The translations under genes and the position numbers were made by a program. A stretch of DNA of 64,000 bases from Posidonia oceanica (lineage: Eukaryota > Streptophyta > Magnoliopsida > Alismatales > Posidoniaceae). Below, one piece after another: positions 55,001-64,000 of this stretch. Each line of letters begins with the position of its first letter. The stretch's first letter is position 1. The DNA lies in contig JAZBRS010000023.1 of assembly GCA_037176725.1 (NCBI GenBank), positions 24,299,001 through 24,363,000 of the forward strand, in the 5' to 3' direction. The notes beneath the pieces were generated by a model that saw nothing but the letters and a program-made list of their open reading frames with translations, was not told the origin of the DNA and ran no database searches.

Positions 55001-56366
55001 CGTACTCCCCGAACGGCTCGCCCGGATTCTGCTTGGTTGCGATCAAGTCCGCGCGCTTTGGGACCAGATCGAGGTTGAAGGAGTACTGTTCCAAGAACGC
55101 CTGGCTTAGGTCGTTCCAAGTCTTGATCGTAGCCATGTCAAGCGAGGTGAACCACTTGAGGGCCGGACCAGACAAACTCTTCTGGAACAGGCGGATCAGC
55201 AACCTCTCGTCCGCCTGGAGTTGGGCGAGATCACCGCAGTACGCCTTCAGATGGGCTATGGGGCAGCCCCTACCATCATACTTCTCGAAGTCCGGTATTT
55301 TGAACTTCGGGGGGAGTACCGCCTCTAGGAAACAGCAGAGGTCTCGGAACTGGTAGGTCTGGTGGTCCGTGCCCTGCACTAGACGCAGTGCTTTCTCCAG
55401 AACATCCATCCTATTGTTGATGGGGTCTGGGATAGCTGCTACAGGAGATGGGGCAGCGGGGGCAGGGACCACGTATGCCGAATGGGTCGCACCGAGGTGC
55501 TCCTCCGGATCCACCATCACATCGCCTGGTGACGCAAGGTGATGGCCGGCATACCCGTGCTGTGGTGGAGTGCAAGGAGGGATGCATGTGGAATTCTGAG
55601 CCTGATGCAAAGGGGGAGGATAGACGGTATGCTGTGCGGTGGGTGCAGGATGCTGGAGCATCAGCGGCCGTACCGGGGCGATGCCGGGGGACGGGCCTGC
55701 GAGATACTGTGCTCCCACCAGTCCGAATGACTGGCCACCAGGTGGCGGAGGTGTATGCTGTGTGAGGTGTGGTGCTGATGCAAGAGGCGGAATACGGGCC
55801 CCCATCGTCGGAACCGTGAGCAGTTGGGACGATGGTCTAGGCGGAAGTGCAGAGTGCAATGCAAGATGTGCGGGAGCAGGCCGCACAGGAACCTCAGGAA
55901 CAACAGGAGGGGAAGGAGGGCGGACTGATAGAGCTATACCCTGCAGCCGCTGGATAGTGTCCATCAGTTGCTGGTACTGCTCTTCAGGTGTCCCGTCAGT
56001 GGGAACACTGAATTGCAGCGCCGGTGAGGAACCAGAACCAAGAGATCCGGACTGTCCGGGAGATTGGAATCCTAAGGCGTGAGTCGCCGCAGCAGAAGGG
56101 TCAAAAGTGACAAAACCCTGAGAAGGTGGGGTCAGTGGTGCCTCCAGAACACGTGAAGTGGTCATCAAGATGGACTCGGCGACCGGATCGGGAGGAGTGA
56201 GCGTCTGCCACTGTCCCACAGCAAACTGGGGTGCCCCAGACGACAGAGGGGTAAAGCCTGGCGTCACAGAGGGCACAGAGGGGTTAGAAACGGGAACCGG
56301 AGGGGCCGGAGCGGGAACCACCTCCGAGGCAAGGGTGAGGGGGGGCTCGACAGTGCGCTGGGCCAT
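47721..56366 (-). CDS. gag-pol: Element C gag-pol polyprotein, one continuous frame with a single TGA
   Basis: The frame has 2882 codons from ATG 56366 (MAQRTVEP; the frame is open further upstream but this ATG is shared by A and B) to the TAG/TAA-type end after CYLKKYYQ at 47721. One in-frame TGA lies at 49371-49373. Domain order: Pro-rich N-terminus, capsid, knuckle, protease, Ser/Ala-rich linker, RT, degenerate RNase H, archaeal-type RNase H, integrase. There is no stop or obvious intron between protease and RT, unlike classical Ogre elements where an intron is described there. The TGA separates the first catalytic Asp of the second RNase H from the rest, so normal translation would give a product of about 2331 residues lacking the end of that domain and integrase. 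A and B have a GGA-type Gly codon there. Confidence 0.93.
49030..49440 (-). other. aRNH: C second (archaeal-type) RNase H, interrupted by TGA
   Basis: Motifs: YFDGAVN at 49436-49416 (Asp), NNEAEYEACI (Glu), HGDVMLVISQVNGDW (Asp), NAYADALATLASW (Asp). The TGA at 49371-49373 lies between the first Asp and the Glu. A and B read CAGGGA across this spot and C reads CATTGA, so two neighbouring G to T changes produce H plus stop. This enzyme would remove RNA from RNA:DNA hybrids during cDNA synthesis. Confidence 0.88.
49550..50999 (-). other. RT-RH: C reverse transcriptase and first, degenerate RNase H
   Basis: RT: VPVPKKDGRIRVCIDYRDLN, SFMDGFSGYNQIKMA, FCYQVMPFGLKNA, catalytic YVDDM at 50348-50334, LGRLQYISRFIAQLTPI. 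First RNase H: LLLYLSTTQHSMGAVLGQHD lacks the first catalytic Asp (Ser/Thr there), MEKICLSLVWAAQKLRHY keeps the Glu, LLCRHDPIKFLFQKP lacks the TDH Asp. It therefore probably acts as a structural connection domain, as described for Tat elements. Confidence 0.88.
51000..53699 (-). other. pro: C protease and long linker
   Basis: Retropepsin core at about 53390-52990: LALVDNGSGLNVCP with DNG at 53255-53247, and LLLGRPWLHKHQV. A conserved module follows (VCHRWGYVKGTPLGRHGQG, about 52760-52700). About 450 residues of low conservation, rich in Ser, Ala, Val, Pro, Gln, run to the acidic YDDDPEGPNLHVEEETE (about 51053-51003). The linker occupies the place where Ogre elements are known to carry an intron, but here it reads through. 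Confidence 0.85.
53700..56366 (-). other. gag: C gag region: Pro-rich N-terminus, capsid, variant zinc knuckle
   Basis: The Pro/Ala/Ser-rich N-terminal part covers about 56366-55400. The capsid (retrotransposon Gag family) lies at about 55360-54880 with KWFTSLDMATIKTWNDL and PFGEYVGRWRAVASQ. A Ser/Asn-rich hinge follows (about 54780-54720). The knuckle CDFHRSVGHSTDSC at 54368-54327 is C-X2-H-X4-H-X4-C. After it come short Pro/Arg-rich repeats (HLLARPQPE type, about 53960-53880) and VTRSGRVYRPPAPA near 53730. The boundary with protease is approximate. Confidence 0.88.
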
Positions 56367-57678
56367 TGCTGACCGAGAGCGAGTCAAAACGGGGCTGCGA
56401 CGAGGGAAAAGGGGACGGGCTCTACGAGGAGCTATGCTCGCAAAGACGAGTAGCTCAGAAAAAGGGATGGTCGAGCACAGGTGTCTCAGCAGAGATGTCA
56501 GCAAAGGAGAGACCCGAGCTCTAGCTAAGGAGATCGCTTACTGAACTCTGTTAAAGACACAAGGGGAAACTAGGGTTAGAGAAGAAAGAGATGCAAAATG
56601 CATTATGTTATGGCATGAATGTCATGTATGCTTTCTAGTATGCCCCCCTCACCTGACTAGTGTTTCCTAGCAAGGTTGTCTACTTCGGGTATCCCTGGGT
56701 GTACGGGTCACCGACTCGAGTCAAAAAAAGTAGGCTCCCTGTCTAACTCCCGGCCCAAAGCTCAGGTAATGACAGGGTGGTGCGTTGGTGGCCTCTACCC
56801 CGCCAAAGCGTGGGTGGTACCCTCCACTAACACCGACACGACCCCGGACAAGGGGGGACAGACCGACTGACTCACACCATGCCAAAGCATCGGGGTGAGA
56901 AGCCGGAACCGTCCTTCGCAGACTAGTAGGTGGACTCAGAGGAGAAGAATGCATGCCCTATATGATGCTTATGCAAATGATTAAAGTCTTTTATCTTGCA
57001 CATTTTATTAACCAAAAGGGAGTGGAGGATTGTTCAGAGTCTCTAGTTGCTCCTAAAAGTTCTTTTACTTGCATTTTTTAGTTAACCATAGGGAGAACAG
57101 ACAAGTTTCTACTATCCTAAGCATGGCAAGTGCGAAAGGGAAGAAAATCAGTCAAGCATGGCAAGCAAACAATCATACAACACAACAAAAGGCATGTGCA
57201 TGGCATGTGCGAGTGTTTGTGAACATAATGGTGAAGAAAAACATTCATCAAGTCAAAAGGCATGTATGCAAGGTATGTGCGTGCGTAGTGTCATAGCAAA
57301 TGTGTAAAAGGAAGCATTCATCACTCAAAAAGCATGTATTATCGCCAAACAAGTACGTAGACATGCAATGTGCGCGAATTAAAGCAATAGTAAGCAAGTA
57401 AGGCAAAGAAAGTAAAGACAAGTAAGCTACAAAGCAAATAGAGACAGGGACGAAGAAAATGCAAGCAGACAAGCAAGTTAGACAAAGTAGAGCAAAGCAC
57501 AGTAAAACTAAGGCGAAAGCAGCCGAAAAGGGGTGCCAAGCCTAAGCAAAGTAACCACGAGGCGACTTGCCAGGAGTTTGCACAGGAAAACGAGCAAAAC
57601 AGACAAAGGAAACACCAAGGCAAACAAAGAAAGCAAATCCCAAGCGAGCGAAAGCGGAGGCGAAAGCTGGAGTCTAGA
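56367..57678 (-). other. Element C leader
   Basis: The untranslated region between PBS and gag is 1.3 kb, A-rich on the plus strand toward the PBS. A conserved block (sense GAGTCGGTGACCCGTACACC ... CCCGAAGTAGAC, 56720-56674) is shared with A and B. An acceptor-like TTTAACAG (56550-56548 for CAG) lies about 180 bases before the gag ATG. Short frames in it differ between the elements. Confidence 0.78.
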
Positions 57679-57697
57679 ATCCCCAGCGGAGTCGCCA
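57679..57697 (-). other. Primer binding site, tRNA-Arg type
   Basis: Sense strand TGGCGACTCCGCTGGGGAT begins one base after the 5' LTR end (TACTACA, one spacer base). It is complementary to the 3' end (including CCA) of a plant tRNA-Arg, recalled as the ACG isoacceptor ending CCCCAGCGGAGTCG. tRNA-Arg priming is known for Ogre/Tat elements. Confidence 0.88.
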
Positions 57698-57698
57698 C

Positions 57699-60600
57699 TG
57701 TAGTAATCCCGGTGTTCGGATCGTCCATGCACGATGCCAAAGCTCGCGTGCACCGATCGGAATCAGGCTCACTATAAGCGGCTATGTCCAAGGAGGAAGA
57801 CCTAACTCGAAAACATTTAAAAAGGAGGAAATGGAAAGAAAAGAAGAAGATAAGACAAAATCGGAGTCGCCACCAAGTCTATTAAATCGGAAGACGAGGA
57901 AAACCGGGGAAATGCGTGAATAATCACGCAAAACCAAGCAAAGGATGCAAAGCAAAGCAATGCAAAAGAAATAAGATGCAAATGAATGCAAATGAGGTGA
58001 CTCGTGCCTAGGACAAGGGCAATATGGTCATTGCGGGCCAAGAGAGGGTAAGGACTCCTGTTACGCGCGGGGAAGGTGTTAGGCACCCCCGACACGCCCG
58101 AGAATCGGTCTTTCTAGGCTTACGCTCGCATATGCAGGGAAATGCAGACTCTGGATGCCTAAGTGCCACTGAATGCCTGTCTAAATGCTCAAAGGTGTGC
58201 TCTAAGTGATGGAAAACGGTGCAAGGAAGTAAACGTGCAATCTAAACGCTCAGCAACGCTGTCCGTGTTCCGAACCAGGCGAAATCTGGCTCGTGAGAAC
58301 TCCGGATAGTAAGCATCATCGCCCTATATGCAAATGCAGGCGATAAAACAAAACGGCGAGAAAACCATGCAATGCAACCGACATGCAAGGGAAAACGACG
58401 TAAAACAGTGCGGGGAACGAAAGAAGTATGCAAAAGGATGCGAGAACAGGGTTGACATGCAAAATGGGTCAAGAAATGGAACAAGAACGCAAAACCGTGC
58501 AAGAAAACGAAAGAAGGGCGCGAAACTGGATCGGGAAACGCCAGGGCACGCAAAACGAGGCGAGAAAACGAAAGGGCACGCAAAACGGTGCAGGAAAACA
58601 AGACTGCACGCAAAACGAGGCAAGAAAACTAAAGGGCACGCAAAACGGTGCAAGATAGAGAAGTGGCGCGCAAAACGGAGCGATAAAACAAGAAAACACG
58701 CAAAACGGGGCGAGAAAACTAAAAGGCACGCGAAACGGTGCAAGACAAAGAGGTGGCACGCAAAACGGAGCGAGAAAAACAAGGAAGCACGCAAAATGGG
58801 GCGAGAAAACCAAAAGGCACGCAAAACGGTGCAAGGCGGAGAAGCGGCGCGCAAAACTGAGCGATAAAACATGAAAACACGCGAAACGAGACGAAAAAAC
58901 TAAAGGGCACGCAAAACGGCGCAAGATAGAGAAGCGGCGCGCAAAACGGAGCGATAAAACTTAAAAGCACGCGAAACGAGACAAAAAAAAAAACTAAAGG
59001 GCACGCAAAACGGTGCAAGACAAAGAGGCGGTGCGCAAAACGGAGCGATAAAACATGATGGCACGCAAAACAAGGCGAAGAAATCAAAAGGCACGCAAAA
59101 CGGTGCAAGATAGAGAAGTGGCGCGCAAAACGGGGCGATAAAACATGAAAACACGCGAAACGAGACGAAAAAGCTAAAGGGCACGCAAAACGGTGCAAGA
59201 TAGAGAAGTGGCGCGCAAAACGGAGCGATAAAACATGAAAACACGCGAAACGAGACGAAAAAACTAAAGGGCACGCAAAACGGTGCAAGACAAAGAGGCG
59301 GCGCGCAAAACGGAGCGAGAAAACAAGAAAACACGCAAAACGGGGCGAGAAAACTAAAAGGCACACAAAAAGATGCAAGACAAAGAGGTGGCACGCAAAA
59401 CGGAGCGAGAAAAACAAGGAAACACGCAAAACGGGGCGAGAAAACCAAAAGGCACGCAAAACAGTGCAAGGCGGAGAAGCGGCGCGCAAAACGGAGCGAT
59501 GAAACGAGAAAATGCGCAAAACGGGGCGAGAAAACTAAAAGGCACGCAAAACGGTGCAAGGCAAAGAAGCGGCGCGCAAAACGGAGCGATGAAACGAGAA
59601 AATGCGCAAAACGGGGCGAGAAAACTAAAAGGCACGCAAAACGGGGCGAAGAAACTAAGAGGCACGCAAAACGGAGCGAGAAAACAAGAAAACACGCAGA
59701 ATGGGGCGAGAAAACTAAAAGGCACGCAAAACGGTGCAAGACAAAGAGGAGTGGCGCGCAAAACGGAGCGAGAAAACAAGAAAACACGCAAAACGAGGCA
59801 AAAACTAAAAGGCACGCAAAACGGTGCAAATGGCATGCAAAATGAATGCAGTGCAGAAGTTCAGGGAGATATACCTGGAGATCCGAGAGTCTGATCGGAG
59901 ATCTGTTTGGTCCATGCTGAAGAGCGCTTCGCTACGGTCACCTGGGCAGCTTACTTGAGGAGATCCGACGGTCGGATGGAAAGATATCGCAGCTCCGGAG
60001 CAGAAGGGCCAGAACAGAAGAGGAGACCAGATCTAAGTGTTCAGGAGATCCTAGGGGTGTGCTGAAGGTCCTCCCAAGTGAAGGGGAGTTAGAAGTGCTT
60101 GGTGTGTGCAAGAAGATGCTAAGATGCAAGACTAAATGGATGCAAAATGCAAGCAAAAGCAAGAAAAGTAAAGAGAGGTAATTTGAGAGAAACCAGGGGC
60201 CCAGAAAGCATTTTGAAAAAGAAAAAGGGGCTGAAAGTGCAAATTTTCTGGAAAACAGGGTTCCACATGAGAAGACTTTGAAAACAGGGGAAGCCAAGGG
60301 TCTATTTGGCAAAAAACTAGGCTCAGAAGGGTGTTTTGAAAAGAGGGTATGCTTTAAAAGGGATTCTGAAACCGAAAGGGGGCAGAGTGCCATTTTGAAA
60401 AAATCTAGGGTCTAAAATGCAAATTTTCCAGAAAACAAGGTCTTGGGGAGTCTGGGGGTACTAGCGGAAGGTCTGTATGAAATTTGGTAGGCATAGGGGT
60501 TAAAATGCAATGTAGGGGCAAAATGGTCTTTTCACGTGATTTTCAAAGCGTGCAGGGACCTGAGTGTGATTTTGAAATCATGCAGGGGTTGGAAATGCAA

Positions 60601-63600
60601 TTTAGTATAGAAAATATGTTCTGAAAATTAAGTGACAGGACCATAGTGCAATTCCTGGAAAATATGGGGTTAAAAATGCAATGCAGTAAGTTAAAATGCA
60701 TGCAGCACAGATACTGTCCATTTAAAATGGACCTAACTGCAAATATATAAAGTAGAGGGGCAAATATGCAATGCACCAACCAAAAATAAAAATCAGAACC
60801 TAAGTTTCTACAGTGCATGGATCTAAGTGCAAAAATAAAAACATGCAAGGGGCCAGGATGCAATACAGTATGGTAAAATATGAGTAAATAAATGAACTGA
60901 CTTGGTACAGGACCTAAATGCAAAAGAGGGAAAAAGGAGGACTAAACTGCAAGATATCACAACAACACAGCACAGTGAATGGACCTATTTGCAAATATTG
61001 AAAAACATAAACAGATCGTGCAATTTAGCAAAGTACTTAATTAAAAACCAAGCAGAATAAACGAAATAAGGACTGGAATGCAAAAAAGAGGAAACTCAGG
61101 ACAGACATGCAATATTTACCCTAAAACTATGTAAACTGAAAAAATAAGTGAACAGTCGATCGTCGACGGCGACGATCACTGTAGCACGAAGCTTCCAGAG
61201 TTCGTGCCGCCGACAGGGGAGGCTGAGGACGCGCGGGAAGGCGGAGAGCAGCGTCGGCGGTCGTCCGGAGCTCCGGGGGTCGACTGGAACTCGCTCTGCT
61301 GGTCGGAATGTCCGGAGGAAAGGCAGCCGGCGCCGGAGAAGGAGGACTGTCCGGCGAGCTGAAGACGGAGCAGGAGGTCCGGAAAGCCTATTCTAAAGGC
61401 TGAGGAAGCAAGAGAAGAAGGAGAGGAAGCTAGGGGAAGCAGCGATTACCTTTTCCCGCGCCCGAGTCGCTCCCCCGACGTCAGTGACTTCAGCTGTCGC
61501 CGGTGGAAGTCGCCTGGTTGCTGCAGGTGTTGCCGGCTGCCCGCGGGGGTTGGGATCACTTCAGGACGTTCCTCCGGTGCCTCCTGATCAATCGGACCGA
61601 AGCTCTGCAGCCCAGGTGACGCTTTGGCTTTTCTGGGTTCAGAGGATGCTGCCGGAGGTCGAGGGAGGTGTCCGCTGCTCGTCGGCCTGGATGGCACGTT
61701 CCGGGAGATTGCTGGAGGTGCGGCGAGGTTACTTGGATGGCTGGAAGGGTTTTCTGGAGACCGTGGTGGGAGTTTGCTGGCGGAGTGGATTTCGGACGGA
61801 AATCGGCGCAGGTGTTTGTGGTGGTTCGTTTCGTCTGTGGGGCGAGTCGGAGATGGAGGCTGGGTGGCTCAGGAAGGTGGAGGTTAGGCGAGTGTCCGGG
61901 GAAGGTTTGGGATCGATTGGAGGTCTGTGGTGGTGGGAATTCCAGGAGAGGCGGTGTTGGGTTTCGGTTGGGCTTCAGGTGGCGTTCCGGCGAAATGCGG
62001 GCTGCGTTCGGTGTGGAAAGGAGGGGAAGAGTTGCAGGGGGTCTCGGGTGAGATTGGGGGGCGGATTTCGAGTGGTTCCGGAGGTGTTTTGGATGCTGGT
62101 TCGCTGGAAGAAGGAGAGGCCGAAGTCGGGTGTTCGTGGATGGATTTCAGGGGAGAATTCGACCACTCTCTCACTCGGGATTCGCTGGAAAATGGTCGTC
62201 TCTCTCTGAGATGATTTCCTCCTTTCTCCTCTCCTTCCAGCGCACCCCGTTTCCGCTCCTTCTTCGCCCTTAAACTTCTGATTGCTTGCAGGCTTGGCTG
62301 CGGCGAATTAATGCGGAGAGGCGGTGGCAGGAGGCACGGACGCGATGCGGCGCACGCTGGTCCGGTCCGGCAGAGGCGTGCGAGCGCAGGTCTGCGGTGA
62401 CAGGTGCTGGCGCTGCAGCTGCCATGGCAGGACTGTAGCTGTGCAGCCGGCACTGTAGACCTGCGGGAGGAGGGAAGGAGGACGACGACTGTAGCAACGG
62501 GCCGCGGGCCGAGAGTTTTGAAAAAAAGAAAGAAAAGGTAAACGGGCTGATAAGCCCAGTAAGGAAGGAGAAAAAGAAAAAAAGGGAGAAAGAAAGAAAG
62601 ATGGAAAGAAAAAATAGGAAAAAAAGAGATAAAAATAAATAAAAATATGGGGTGACTTGGGTTGTTGGTTAGACGTTTATCTGGATTTTTTAATGACCGT
62701 TTTCAGGTTAATTAGTGTGTTTTAGGCTTGATTAGGACTTTAGGGTTTCATTTTGTTTTTGATTTGTTTTCCACTTGATTAGGGGTTGGTTAAATTCTTT
62801 TAAATTGTTTTTAAAATTGTGTTTTCTTGTTAAGTATTTTAGGATGTTGATTAGGATTTTTAGGATTTATTTTGATATTATCTTGAGTGGGTTTTGGGCT
62901 TTTAGTTCTAGTCTTTTGTATTTTCCTTTTTTAAGTCTTTTGATCCATGCTTTTTGTTTTTTTATTTGTTAATTCTTCTTGATGTTTTTTGGTTGGATTT
63001 TTCCTGATTTGATTAAGTATTTTAGGTCTTTTAACTGTATTTTCTTTTCCCTTTTTAATTAAGTTCTTATGTTGTTTTTCTCATGTTTATTAGGTTAAGC
63101 CTCTTGTCTCCTTTAATTACTTGTTTTAGCATTTGATTTTTAATTCTTTCCCTTGGGGTTTGTTTTTTAATTCTTTTAGTGGGGTTTTCATTTTTGGTAG
63201 ATTCTGATTTTATTTCAGTTTTTTAGTTGATTTTACAGTATTTTATTTTAGTTTGTTTTGCATTTTTTAGTTTGCATGCTTGATTTTCTTTTTAGCTTGA
63301 TTTAATTAAGTTTAGGTTTTTAATTATTTATTTAATGTTTTTAATTGCTTTTTCTGGGGATTCTGATTTGTTTCTTTTAGGCCTTGGGGTTTTACAGATT
63401 TTTAAGGATTTTTGAGGTTTTTTTGCAAAGGGAGGAAGAAGAAAAGAAAAAGAAGAAGAAAAGAGGAAAAAAGGGAATAAAAGGGAAAGAGGTAGGTTTG
63501 AGGGAAAAGATTTTTTAAAATTCAAGGAGGATGGTAAAAATAAAATAAAAATAGGAATAAGATAGAGAAGGGATAGGAGTACAAAGGGGGCCCGCTGCCA

Positions 63601-64000
63601 AGCCAGAAGGAGGGCGAGAAGGGGATGAAAAGAGAGACGATAATCAGGAGAGAGAGAGGAGAGAGAAAACGATAATCCCGGAGAGAGAAAACGATAATTC
63701 CAGCGAAAAGGGGTCTTAAAGGTCTCCGAAAGGGGTGAAATTTGGCGGGTGCGGGGTCTAGGGTTCCTAGTTCTGCTCCTGGAGTTTTGGTTCAGTTTTG
63801 AGGAAGTTTTGGAGGGGTTTTGAGGTGTAGAAAAAGGGTAGTTTTGCCTAAGTTTCCTAGGGTTTTCGGGAGGGGTCTGGTTTGAGATTTTGCAGGCTTT
63901 TTGGTGGGTTTGCTAAGTCATCAGGGGTGAGTGTTCTTATGGATTTTGGTGGGTCTTCAGGTTCGGGAAAGGGGGGTAAGCTCGGGTCAAGTTCAGGCTT
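57699..64000 (-). mobile_element. Element C 5' LTR, clipped at the window end
   Basis: Minus-strand 5' LTR; its sense 3' end TACTACA is at 57699 beside the PBS. It matches 36272-42681 base for base apart from about 17 substitutions and one A-run length change, so it should extend about 109 bases past the window. Contents are the same as in the 3' LTR: conserved 3' part, 30-bp array (58387-59833), exon-like block, AT-rich part, GC-rich block (61148-62500) and T-rich U3. Confidence 0.97.
58387..59833 (-). repeat. Roughly 30-bp tandem array in the 5' LTR of C
   Basis: Same array as 36960-38405, with the same number and order of units by eye. Differences are point changes plus one extra A near 58990. 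Long frames inside (58900-59829 minus, 58719-59519 minus) are artefacts of the repeat. Confidence 0.95.

Larger units (their letters stand above)
36272..64000 (-). mobile_element. Element C: near-complete, recent Tat/Ogre-type retrotransposon (5' LTR clipped by the window)
   Basis: Two near-identical LTRs in the same orientation enclose a minus-strand internal region with PBS, leader, gag-pol, ORF2, 3' repeats and PPT. By alignment of the two LTRs the element should end near 64109, about 27.8 kb in all. By eye the LTRs differ by about 17 substitutions, nearly all C/T or G/A, and one 1-base indel in an A-run over 6.3 kb (about 0.3 percent), so insertion is recent. The only coding lesion seen is a TGA at 49371-49373. 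It is inserted in the leader of element B. Confidence 0.96.

Overview
The window is plant nuclear repeat DNA, very probably from a flowering plant with a repeat-rich genome. There are no bacterial-type operons, no rRNA or tRNA genes and no recognisable host gene. Essentially all 64 kb is a nest of large Ty3/gypsy LTR retrotransposons of the Tat/Ogre lineage. The evidence is a tRNA-Arg-type primer binding site, LTRs of about 6 kb, a His-variant zinc knuckle, a DNG protease, two RNase H domains in series, and an extra ORF between pol and the 3' LTR. The species cannot be named from the sequence.

Layout. Element A (+ strand, 1-26458) enters the window inside its leader. It has a decayed gag-pol (819-9574) with about 11 in-frame stops and one frameshift, an intact 400-codon extra ORF (ORF2, 11299-12501), a structured 3' untranslated region of hairpin repeats (12974-15410), a polypurine tract, and a 3' LTR from 16103. 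That LTR is split by element D, a 6007-bp solo LTR in the opposite orientation (19958-25964) flanked by a perfect 5-bp duplication AACAC. LTR A resumes at 25970 and is cut near 26458, where it abuts element B (- strand, 26459-36271). B is a decayed gag-pol that has lost its integrase C-terminus, ORF2 and 3' LTR. Element C (- strand, 36272 to about 110 bases beyond the window) is inserted into B's leader. It has both LTRs (36272-42681 and 57699-64000, the latter clipped), PBS, leader, one continuous gag-pol frame (56366-47721) with a single in-frame TGA, intact ORF2 (46368-45166), 3' repeats and PPT. Its LTRs differ by about 0.3 percent by eye, so C is recent.

How the parts work together. Each full element would be transcribed from its LTR, primed by tRNA-Arg, and encode Gag, protease, RT, a degenerate RNase H, a second (archaeal-type) RNase H and integrase as one polyprotein. 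ORF2 lies behind a conserved splice-acceptor-like site, and the LTRs carry conserved splice-donor-like sites, so ORF2 is probably made from a spliced RNA. Order of events: A and B are old; D entered LTR A and was reduced to a solo LTR; A and B became joined tail to tail by an event of unknown date relative to D; C arrived last.

The least expected signals are RNA-like. One is a nested two-stem structure just after ORF2, kept in A and C with compensatory changes. Another is a minisatellite of co-varying GATA...TATC hairpins in the 3' UTR of A, with an analogous array in C. A third is a series of eight 57-86-nt double or triple hairpins built on an 18-bp palindrome in LTR A.
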